DNA of 64,000 nucleotides. It comes from Hyalella azteca. Lineage: Eukaryota > Arthropoda > Malacostraca > Amphipoda > Hyalellidae. The notes beneath the pieces are model-generated. The model made no database searches and was not told the DNA's origin. It saw nothing but the letters and a program-made list of their open reading frames with translations. Below are positions 1-12,300 of the stretch, in pieces. Within the stretch, counting starts at the first letter, position 1. Each line of letters starts with the position of its first letter. The stretch is taken from NCBI RefSeq assembly GCF_000764305.2, contig NW_025947620.1:82303-146302 (forward strand), written 5' to 3'. A program made the translations under genes and the position numbers.

Positions 1-353
1 TGCATGAAACAAGATCGCTTTCCTGGAGAGCTTTCGGAGGCGAGTAGATGAAAGTTGATGCAATTTAACATCTTGAAAATTAAAATTGATGTAGGTTGAG
101 AAAAGAAATAAATTAAGTGACATAATCGCGTTTTGAGGAGATAATTTTGTAGAAGGGTGGATATTTTACAGCTTTTGCCATCATATGTAATGGTTATGAA
201 ACGTAATATAACAATACTAATAATAATATTTATATATAACTGACGTATTAATACTGATTCTAAGTATGTACGAACTGTGTTGCAAGAAGCGTGTTATTAT
301 TATTTTGACATTATTACCTATTCATTCTTCTGAGTAAGACGATGTAATTACAG
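1..353. other. AT-rich intron sequence before the first visible CCP1 exon
   Basis: No ORF or motif of note. It ends in TGTAATTACAG|CCCAGC, the acceptor of exon 354-543. The 5' end of CCP1 lies to the left of the window. Confidence 0.6.
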
Positions 354-3300
354 CCCAGCACTCCAGACATCATCGGTGATGCCTCATCATCTTGTGATGC
401 GGTGGCGGCTGCAGGAGTGGAGATGCAGGAGTACTCTGCCATGCAGGCTCTCGATGTCGCCCTTAAGCTTCTGATGGAGGCGACGCTGGAGACGGAGTTT
501 GTGAAGGCTTGCTCTGATATACGAACTCTGCTGAGCTGCGGGGGTGAGTTGCCGGGAACTCAAGATTATTACGAGTTTATTTGAGATTCTCAGAAATATT
601 TATGATAGACACTGTCTTCTCAATGGAAGAAACCAGGTTTTTATAATTTTTGTGTTGCTAAAGTACGTCATATCTGCAGTACAGAGAACTCCTTTGGTTG
701 CTAGCGTACAGTCACTTATACAGTAGTTTTCTAATGATGAAACTGGTTCACAATGGACCATATAGATTCCTAAATATAAGTTATATCAGTCTAGCTACGG
801 TATGTTGTGAACTCGATGGACCATGTTGTCGTCATTGTGACGCAGATGACGAAGGTAGCGCAGATGACGAAGGTAACGCAGATGACGAAGGTAACGCAGA
901 TTACGAAGGTAACGCAGATGACGAAGGTAGCGCAGATGACGAAGGTAACGCAGATGACGAAGGTAACGCAGATGACGAAGGTAACGCAGATGACGAAGGT
1001 AACGCAGATGACGAAGGTAACGCAGATGACGAAGGTAACGCAGATGACGAAGATAACGCAGATGACGAAGGTAACGCAGATGACGAAGATAACGCNNNNN
1101 NNNNNNNNNNNNNNNNNNNNNNNNNNNNNNNNNNNNNNNNNNNNNNNNNNNNNNNNNNNNNNNNNNNNNNNNNNNNNNNNNNNNNNNNNNNNNNNNNNNN
1201 NNNNNNNNNNNNNNNNNNNNNNNNNNNNNNNNNNNNNNNNNNNNNNNNNNNNNNNNNNNNNNNNNNNNNNNNNNNNNNNNNNNNNNNNNNNNNNNNNNNN
1301 NNNNNNNNNNNNNNNNNNNNNNNNNNNNNNNNNNNNNNNNNNNNNNNNNNNNNNNNNNNNNNNNNNNNNNNNNNNNNNNNNNNNNNNNNNNNNNNNNNNN
1401 NNNNNNNNNNNNNNNNNNNNNNNNNNNNNNNNNNNNNNNNNNNNNNNNNNNNNNNNNNNNNNNNNNNNNNNNNNNNNNNNNNNNNNNNNNNNNNNNNNNN
1501 NNNNNNNNNNNNNNNNNNNNNNNNNNNNNNNNNNNNNNNNNNNNNNNNNNNNNNNNNNNNNNNNNNNNNNNNNNNNNNNNNNNNNNNNNNNNNNNNNNNN
1601 NNNNNNNNNNNNNNNNNNNNNNNNNNNNNNNNNNNNNNNNNNNNNNNNNNNNNNNNNNNNNNNNNNNNNNNNNNNNNNNNNNNNNNNNNNNNNNNNNNNN
1701 NNNNNNNNNNNNNNNNNNNNNNNNNNNNNNNNNNNNNNNNNNNNNNNNNNNNNNNNNNNNNNNNNNNNNNNNNNNNNNNNNNNNNNNNNNNNNNNNNNNN
1801 NNNNNNNNNNNNNNNNNNNNNGGGGGGGCGTATGGGGGAGGACGTTGGGGGACGAGACGCTGGGGGGGTTGTGGAGGGAGGGGGGGAGGAGCCGGTGAGA
1901 GCCAGGAGGGGGAGGGTTGCTCAGTGCCCGGGGTGCAACAGGGTGCTGTCGGTCGCCAATATGGCGAGGCACCAAAGGGCGTGCCTGGTGTGGGACCCTG
2001 GGGGGGGGGCAAGTCCCTGACGGGGATCGACGGCCCGGAAACGGAACAAACGGAACGGAACGGAAGGTAACGCAGATGACGAAGGTAACGCAGGTGACGA
2101 AGGTAACGCAGATGACGAAGGTAACGCAGGTGACGGAGGTTGTGTCGCGTGCAGACGCCGTGGTCCGGGACGCGACGTGTCGAGCGCTGCTGGGGGGGAG
2201 CGCTGGGGCGGCAGATGCGAGGCACGCGACCAGGGCGCCGCCGCTGCAGCGCGTGTTGCTCCCCATACAGGTCGGCATGCATCATGAATTATTTATATGA
2301 AATTAAATAGTTATACCAGAATGATTTATTTTATAGTGAATTTACTTGGCGTGTTCTTCGCTTTTAAAGTCTTGGTGAATCTTTGGTTGCCATGGAATTA
2401 TCATCAGAGGCTGTTCTATCGGAAATTGGAACGAGTTTGTAGCTCCGTCAGTCAATCACTTCACGACTTTTGCAGATAAACTTATCGAGTAAAGACGATA
2501 ATTTGGCAGTTACGTGCATTTATTAGGCCTGTTTTGATGGTACTACTTCCCCAGAGTAATCGAGTCCTGAATAGAACTTTCATCCCGCAGCGATTTTATT
2601 AAGGCAATGTTTGAAATTGATTATTAAAGTTCATTAATATTCCTTTTTTAATACTGCTAGCTTACGAAGCATGTTTTGCATTCTTCTTCATGTTAGATAA
2701 TATATTTTCATACTATAGTGTATACACTATACAATATAAGTAACCAATAAGTCTTAGCCCTTTACGCCCTGAATTTCTGGGATGAAAATCGTAAAATTCA
2801 CTTTTTCGGTTTTAAGTCTCACTTCAAAGCTGACATTCTGACCTATCAAAATCTAAGACTTTTTTTATTCCTGTGAATTTTTCGAAAAAATGACAGAAAA
2901 CGTGAAATTGTTGGAAAACCGAGGTTTTTTTCTGTGTGACGAATTCGTCACGCCAGGGCGTAAAGGGTCAGATTACTCGAGAAGAATGTTTAAGTCACAC
3001 ATCGTTATTATGTCGTAAACCTTCCCTACAAATCGCAGTTATGATCAGAATTATACGGTTTTTATTAATGATGTATTTGTCCTCTGTTAACCGTGTTAGT
3101 CTGTGTTAATTATTTATGTGCTTGTCCTGTGTTTAACTCGTTAGTCTGTGTTAATTATTTATATGCTTGTCCTGTGTTTAATGTGCTAGTCTGTGATAAT
3201 TTATTATTGGCTTGTTTTGTGTTTAATGCGTGTTTAATGTGCTTGTCCTGTGCTCGATCTTCCTGTGTCTACTTACTAATGAATGTTGCAATAATAGATA

Positions 3301-6300
3301 TGTTATCATACAGTTGGCTACCAGTGATAGCGTATCGTACCCCCTGTAAAGTGTAACTCGCGTGTAGAAAAAGTTTTCGGGTGTAGCGGGTTAATATAAC
3401 TTGATATAACTTAATAACTTAACATAAATCATAAGAATTGGAGGGCAAGTAAATTAAACTTAAGTGTAACTCTAATCTAACTAAACTGTTCGGGTGTAGC
3501 AGGTTAAATATAACTTGATACCTATTATTTAATATCTTAACATAACTCAGGAGAGTTGAAGGGCAAGTAAAGTAAACTTAAGTAAATTGTAACTCTAATT
3601 TAATTAAAATGTTTGGGTGTAGCAGGTTAATATAACTTACTATAACTTAATATAACCTAATATAACTTGATATAATTTAATTAAAACTCAGGAGAAATGG
3701 AGGGCAGACGCGGCAGCGGCAGCGTGCGAGCTGCTGCACGCTCTCCTGGCGCCGCTCACCAGAGGTCAGCCTTGTTTGTAGGACCAACCGCCTTATGTTT
3801 ACAATGATTTCTTTTAATTATGACATTCATTATTTGTTTATAAGTTTGACCATGTTTTTCTTAACTTTTTTTCCAAATTTGTGAAAATGCTCGTGAAGCC
3901 AATAATTTGTCCAATAATATTTGGAGTTAGGTAGGGAAATGTGCTTGTGAAATTTTTTAGTTATTTGTTACTTGGGCAGTTGTTGATCTGTTCTAAATGA
4001 ACTGCTCAGCGAGTAATTCTGGTCCAGTTCTGATATTGAGAATAAGGTCTATTTAGAAAAATACCTGTCGTGATATAAATGATGATGGACTGAAATACCG
4101 TACACGCATTAAACTACGATAGAAAAATATAAGAACAAATTAAATATAATTGCTGTTCCATTCCTACCTTCTTTTATTATTTGAAGAGTAACGTTGATTT
4201 GAATAAGTTTTAGGATTTTTATGACTTTGATTGCATTCAAATCGTACAAGAGGTTAAATATTTGTGATCGTACAAGATGTTTAATGTATGTAATCGTACA
4301 AGAGGTTAAATCTATGTGATATATATATGCATACAGGAGCGGTAAGGACCGCTGTCGTCTCGCAGCTCATCTCCGCCAGAGCTTCTGACGCGCTCATACG
4401 ATGCCTGCTACAGCACCGGCAACAGCTGCAGCTACAAGAACTACAGCAGCAGCAGGTGCAAGAACTACAGCAGCAGCTGCAGCTACATGAGCTACAACAG
4501 CAGCAGGTGCAAGAGCTACAGCAGCAACAGCAACAGCTGCAGCTACAAGAGCTACAACAGCAGCAGGTTCACTACGACGCGCTCGCGCTCGCTTCGTGCC
4601 AAGTCATCGCAAAACTAATCACTAAAGGTAAGCTGAACGTCTTTGAAGAAGCCATTTTTTCTAGAGCCAAGAGAACGCATGTTACTAATTGTAACTTTTT
4701 AATTCTTATTTCCTTGCGCCACCTGCTTTTGGAACGAGAAAAAGATTTTTTGTGATGACATCATGTAACCTTATTAGTTCATTTGAATTATTTTAAATTT
4801 ATAAAATGCTACGGTACTTGATATATTTATTTATGTTAAAATGTTAGTTACAAAAATGACTTGTGAGCAGAATGGTAGTCAACGCTTTTTCTGCCTAAGA
4901 AGAAAATTTCTGCAACGCGTAGACCATTTGATGCTCCCACTGGTGAATGCTTCTACAAATGGCTTAGCTGAATATTCAGACGAATTGCTCGGCTGAATTG
5001 CTAAGCTGAATTTCCAGACGAATTGCTTAGCTGAATTTCCAGACGAATCGCTTAGCTGAATTTCCAGACGAATCGCTTAGCTGAATTTCCAGACGAATTG
5101 CTTAGCTGAATTTCCAGACGAATTGCTTAGCTGAATTTCCAGACGAATTGCTTAGCTGAATTTCCAGACGAATTGCTTAGCTGCTGAATTTCCAGACGAA
5201 ATGTTCTGACGAATTGCTTAGCTGAATTTCCAGACGAATTGCTTAGCTGCTGAATTTCCAGACGAAATGTTCTGACGAATTGCTTAGCTGAATTTCCAGA
5301 CGAATTGCTCTGATGAATTTTGCGTACGTATACAGACGGGAGGGGAGCGGTGCGGCTGCGTCTGGCAGGGGGCGTGTCGCTGGTGCTGCGGCTGCTGCAG
5401 GAGCGCGCGGCGAGGCGCCCTACGCCGCCCCTGCTGCCCTACCTCATCCTCCTCAGCCTCGTCGCCAGGAACGGTGCGTGCGGGAGTCTTATCATCAGCC
5501 ATGTCAATTCCCATCAGCCATGTCAATTCCCATCAGCCATGTCAATTCCTATCATTCATGTCAATTCCATCATCCATGTAAATTCCATCAGCCATTTCAG
5601 TAAACTTGATACATTTTAGTAAACTTGAAACTCGTTGTTATTTAACTTCCATTTGTTTCAACTGGTAATTAAATTCAGAGATTAGCTGCACTGCCTAAAC
5701 ATTCTCAAGAACCCCGAAGGCTTTATATAAGGCGTGTTGCAGGCGGCAACCAGCACTTGCTGGGGCGCGAGGGCGCCGTGCGGACGTTGGTGTCCATGCT
5801 CGCCTCGGCTCCCGCCAAGCACGCCACCAAAATAAAATATCTCATCGACATCCTCGCTTCCCTCGCAGCTACCAGTCAGTAGCTCGTTTTAGTCGTGTCC
5901 GACTTGCTTGGTAGTAAAATGCTATCTTTGATGATTGTCGTCCTACTTTGATTTCAATTCATTTGGTAATAAGTGAGTAGGTAATAAATTTCAATTCATT
6001 TGGTAGTAAGTACCTAAGTAGGTAATATATTAATTATTATTAATCATTTGGTAATAATTAAGCAGGTAATAAATTTCAATTCATTTGGTAATAAGTAAGT
6101 AGGTAATAAATTTCATTTCAATTCATTTGGTAAAAAGTAAGTAGGTAATAAATTTCAATTCATTTGATAATAAGTAAGTAGGTAATAAATAGTAATTTAT
6201 TTTGTTGAGAATGGCTTAAATGATGAAACATCTAAGCACCATGAGAAAGATTCCTGGGATGTTTACTTTCGACTGATGTCTTATAATTGAAGTCGCTGTG

Positions 6301-9300
6301 CACTGCTGCAAATTTCGAGCTGTGAGTTCCTTTCGTGCACAAATTGATGAATTTTTTCAACTTTATGAATTCATTTATCTGCCGCTATCGAATATATCAT
6401 CGGAAATTGAATGTCTCTTAAGCTTTAAATGACTTTACTATGGATTATCGTATATTTACGATATCATTAATCCAGGATATTGAACACATAATACAGGATA
6501 TTATAATACATAGACAGGATATTATCGTATATTCATTAATACTTTTTCCTGTCGTTCCAAAGAAAGTTGTGCAGTGGAATGTGCGTGTTACGGTGCAGTG
6601 GGCGCTGCAGTGGCAGCTCTGCAGGGCTGGCGGAGCACTGAGCCTAAACTGCTGAGCAAAATATTGCGCTCTGCAGTGCTGCTCTTCCAGCGCATCTCTG
6701 ACACAAGTGCGATAACGTCGCGTTTCCTTCAATATGATTTCCTTCAAAATATCCTAACTCATTTACCTCCCTAATATTCGTCACTGCTGCTTGTTCATTT
6801 CTTTACCATAACTTTTACTTAAATATACTGTTATCGTGACATATAATGTAACTTTTGCTATATGTATTGAGGTCACTTCATTGCTTGAATCGCAAATTCA
6901 TCAAGAATTGAAAAACAAAAACTTTTATTATGATTTCGTTAGGTTTTCGAAGCACTTACAAATAATTACGAGTGCTATTGTTCGTAGTTGAGATAGAAAC
7001 GAATAAGGTTCATAATTGTTACTTCTTATTTAATGATGAATGCGCCGTGTCTGTGACAAAAGTCTCTTGTTTACTTTTTTCTTTGTCTATTGAAATGCAC
7101 GACTAACAGAAGAGTCATGTAGTTTTAATATGAGGAACGACTTGTATTCGTATTATCGTTCTCAGAGAAATCGAATGAAATTAAATTTTTAATTATGTTC
7201 CATCAATAATAATAGATTAATAAATTTTAATTTTTTTGCAGAGGAGGGCCGGTTTGCGGTGACCAGCGAGGGCGCTCTGTCGCTGCTACAGGATTTTATT
7301 TTCTCGTGTCCGGACCAGCGAAGCCTGGACAGCGCCGTGTGCTCGGCCGTAACCTTCTTCCTCAAGTGCCACCAAGAAGCCCCCCAGCAGATGTACCCCT
7401 CCAACGCACTCCCCCTCATCGTCTTCCGCCCCCCAACTTCAGACGTGGGCACTGGAGACGTGGATGTAAATTTCCCGACCTCGTCACAAGCCGCTTCCAT
7501 TCAAACCGCCGACATTGACGATGCAGAGGATGACGATGAGGAAATAGGCTTAGAAGACGTTGAGCTTGAAGATGATCGGGAAACTCCTTCTCGTGATCTT
7601 CAAGTTGATTATGACCCCCAAAAGAACGATGTTCAACGGAGCCCTTGCGACGACACCACTAGCGTCGGATTTCGAGTGCCGTTACTTGAGCTGATGAGCT
7701 ACGGACGTTTCTGTCCGGAACTGGGCGGGGAGGCGCGCAGGAAGGAGCTTTCTTTCTGGGAAAGTGTTAACGCCCTGAGCGGAGGTTCGTGTGGTTATTA
7801 CACATCTTATGATAAATAATTCGCTTGCTTTTTAAGCTTATGCGATGCTGTGTGTGTTAAGATAGTTTTATTTAATGGCTTGAAATAAAAATGCTTAATA
7901 GAGATCAAATCTTGTTTGGTTAGCTTTTGTCTCAGAGAATACCTACTCCTTGCATGTGCTTCCGACCAAACAACCACCGCAGAAAAAAAGATCTCAACCC
8001 TCAACAGATCGCTACGCACTTCCCATCAGCCAAACAAACCGATACTTTTTTTCGTATTCTACCACTTTTGCTTCAAGCCTTGCTATGATTGTCCCCATGT
8101 CTTCCCTCCCGATGAATAACGTTGAAATAAAATTTATTAATATTTAATTTTGTTGAAACAGAATCTAATGAAGGTTATTTCAACGTGTGTTGCGTGGTGT
8201 GTTACAGTGAAAAACATCGCTGCTACCTCGAGCGTCTCGACCACGTCGTCGGCTCGACGCGAGACGTACGCGAGACTCGCGTCGTCCACCAAGTCGCTGC
8301 TGCCCTTCGTCAAGATCGCGTACCCTGACCTGGTGGGGGGCGCGTCTCCCCGCCACCTGGAGGCGCTCCACGTCAAAGAACCGCGGCTTGCGAGGTCATA
8401 CAATTGTTCTGTTCATTGATTTTTTCTTTCTTGATTTTCTATTGAAATTTTTTCTGTTCGTTTAATTCTTTCTTTCTTGATTTTCTATTGAATTTTTTTC
8501 TGTTCGTTTAATTCTTTCTTTCTTGATTTTCTGTTCGAATTTGTGCTGTTCGTTTTATTCTTTCTTTCTTGATTTTCTGTTCAAATTTGTTCTGTTCATT
8601 GATTCTTTCTATCTTGATTTTCTGTTCAAATTTGTTCTGTTCGTTTGATTCTTTCATTCTTGATTTTCTGTTCAAATTTGTTCTATTCAATTGATTCTTT
8701 CCATCTTGATTTTCTGTTCAAAAATTTTCTGTTCATTTGATTCTTTCTTTCTTGATTTCCTGTTCATATTTGTTATGTTCATTTGATTCTTTCTCTCTTG
8801 ATTTTCTGTTCAAAAAATTTCTGTTCATTTGATTCTTTACTTATTCTTCGCTGTTTCTTTCCATTTACTCCCCATATATTGAAGGAACATATGTTCGTGT
8901 CAATTATACCAGTTTAACTTATGATAGTCGTGCTCGATTTAATATGGCTTTGTAATTCATTTATATAACTGAATAACCTGTTCTTCTTATGCCTTCTGGT
9001 TCGTCATTCCATTCATATATCTAGCAATTTTTTCTCAACAGTTTTTTTATTTTAGTAAAAACAAGTCATTTAGTCTTTGCAGTGAAAACTCTTTCCCAAG
9101 TATCTTGTCTTGTAATTAATATATTCACCATATTAAACTCGGAGTGTCTGAGTGTCTAAGACCACCAAGATTGGAGCAGCGAGTTGGGAGTTCAAAACCC
9201 GCAACTATTTGTAAAAATTGTGGTCGAATTGGCAATATTGCAAGTTTCTAAGAGTCCGACAGCCTGATCAGAGCTAAGCTAGCACCGCTATATTGTATTA

Positions 9301-12300
9301 TTAATATCTCAACGCGTGATATTCTTAACAAAATCCTTGATCCTGCTGCTGTATTCTAATAATGGTTATTGATCCTGACATTACGCGTGCAGAACACGTG
9401 GCGTGCAGCGCGTGGAACAGGTGCTACGTGGGCAGATGGTGCGCCGCGTGGTCTACGACCTGGACGCGCTGCTGCACACATCCTCCTCCCGCGGGCCCCA
9501 CCCGCTCACTGCCGCACCGCTCGACGGGTAACGCTTTATGAATGATTTGTATGTCATCGTATTTTTGTTCATATTGTATTTCAATTGTTGCATTTTTGTT
9601 GAATTTTCACGTTTATTGATACCTATAGTTTAACGGTTTCTTGTACTATTTTTTTGCTTAAAAAGTAGACTTTAAAATATATGACATGACAGAAACTCCT
9701 TTGACTTTTTTTTTCTTATTCTAATCACCACGAATTCTCTGGTGATTTATTTGCTCATTAATACACACTTCAACTTCCCAACTCCCCTCATCATTTCCAT
9801 AGTCTGAATTTTTATTCCAGGTATCCCAAATCCCCGGATGATTCTTTTTTTCCCTTTGCTTGCGCTCTAGTCATCCTAAGTTCTAAGTCTCCCTGAGTCA
9901 CCCGAAGTCTCCCTAAGTCTCCCTAAGTCTCGGTACTGCCCAATACACTCGTCAACGGAGCAAACTACACTGAGATTATTTTGTGTCCTAGAACTCATTT
10001 TCCTTGCTGATTTCAAATTGGCTTTGTTTTTTCTTATCACATCTAGATATCAAAATAGTCGCTTTATTTCGTAAAATATATTTAATAATTTAAAGCATCT
10101 CACTATCAGGTTTGATAAAAAAAAACTTTTTTTCTGGTCTAACCGCTACAAATTATGTATGTATAATTAATGAGCTTCCCTCTAATTAATGAGCTTCCCT
10201 CTAATTAATGAGCTTCCCTCTAATTAATGAGCTTCCCTATAATTAATGAGCTTCCCTATAATTAATGAGCTTCCCTCTAATTAATGAGCTTCCCTCAGCC
10301 TGAGTAACTGTGATGAGAGGCGCGTGGGGCAGCGGGACGCGTCGGCGCGGAGCCTCAACTTCGAGAGCCGCTTTGAAGGCGGCAACCTCAGGCGCGCCGT
10401 ACAGGTCTCGTCTCTTTGTTCTCTTGATTTGCATACTTATAGGCTCCTAATATTTATAAACTAGTTGAAAATAATAAGTTTGATCAAATAGATAATGTAT
10501 AAATTTGTTCAGGCGCGCTGTACAACAGGTCTCGTCTCTTAGTCTTGATTATCATACTTGTAGGCTCATAATATTTATAAACTAGTTGAAAATAATAAGT
10601 TTGATCATATGAATAATGTATAAATTTCTTCACTGGCATAAATTGGCAGAACCATTCAGTTGCATAGTCCATGGCCTGAATTATCGATTTGTTTTTTATA
10701 CATCCACTTAAATTCTTTCTACAATCATCATGAAAATGATTTATCTTGGATACCTATAGTCATCCTAAGTATCATTTGACGGCTAAGTTAGCCGTCGACA
10801 TGACGTGCTAATCATCATGAAATTTAAACCTATTGTCATCTTAAGCCTTATTGGATAATTAATATTAGATTTTAGTTATTTCCCTAGTTAGTAAGCATAC
10901 GTTAATGCTGCGTCAGGTTGGTGACCGTGAGTACGAGCTTGTGCTGCGCAGCGACGTGAGCAGCACGCAGCACCACCAGTGGTTCTACTTTGAAGTGAGC
11001 AACATGCAGGCCAGGCTGCCCTACGTCTTCTCTATTGTCAACTGCGAGAAGCCTAACAGCGAGTACAATGACGGTCAGGTTCTATTCTTCTAACGCATTT
11101 TGGAAGCCCGTTATTATTTTGTGTTTTTTTTTTTAATTTGAAGCCCGTTATTTTGTGTTATTTATTATTTGAAGCCCTTTATTTTGTGTTATTTAATATT
11201 TGACGTCCCTTATTTTGCGTTTTTTTTTTATTTTATTATGCCCGTGTAGTGGCTAATTATCTAATGAATCGATAATCGTAGTAATATTAAAACGAGTAAA
11301 AACTTTACAGTAAAAGCCAAGTCGTGGCACAAATGACAAGATCTGTGTTGTACGCATGCAGGTATGAAGCCGCTGCTGTTCAGCGTGAAGGAAGCGATGC
11401 ACGGCCGCCCTCACTGGGTGCGTGCGGGAACTGAAGTCCTGTACCACAAGAACCACTACCGACGCCCCCCTCCTGTGGTTCTGGACCTTCATAACCATGC
11501 TGGTGGTGGTGGTGACGTGGTGGTAAATGCTGGTGGAGTTTCACAGGTTGATTCCACCAAGAAAGCCTCGACCAAGAAGAGTCAGACGAGCTTGTCTTAC
11601 TACACCGTCAGTTTCACCATCGTCTTCCCGCACGCGTACGACGTCTGCTACCTTGCTTACCTCTACCCTTACTCCTACACTCACTTGAAGGTGGGTTAGT
11701 TTACCTACTTATTGATACCTCGCTTACCTCTACCCTTACTCCTACACTCGCTTGAAGGTGGGTTAGTTTACCTACTTATTGATACCTCGCTTACCTCTAC
11801 CCTAGCTCCTACACTCACTTGAAGGTGGGTTAGTTTACCTACTTATTGATACCTCGCTTACCTCTACCCTTACTCCTACACTCACTTGAAGGTGCGTCAC
11901 TTTGCCTACTTTATAATTAGAATATTTGAACTAAGGGTAATGTAATTACACTTAGGAGCTTCTCGTAGGTATTTTATCCTTTAGATGATTAATGTGTTTA
12001 ATAAGTTATATATATCTTCATTTGCCCAAGTGTCGGCGTATTCTTGTATTATGTCCCGTGTATAATAAATCTTTGTTGTTTATTTCTTACTTTCTTCGCT
12101 TTGGTTCTGTTTTCATTATTTTTTTTCTGAGTTAACTTGCGCATTGGTCTTTACTTCTTCACAAAGAAACACTACAACTTAAATATTGGCTTGATGATGT
12201 AAAAGTTTTCTGTTGATTCATGCCTTTGTGCCTTAAATGCAGTGCTTCCTGAGGACTCTTGAAGCGAGCGTTGCTGCGGACGTTTTCTACTCCTGCCAAA

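Noticed and set aside
1096..1821. A CCP1 exon hidden in the N gap
   Set aside because: Not needed: exon 354-543 ends in phase 1 and exon 2155-2270 begins with the two bases that complete the codon (GAC).
698..2278. Long ORFs on both strands across 698-2278
   Set aside because: They are translations of the 18-bp repeat and of the N run, open only because the unit length is a multiple of three.
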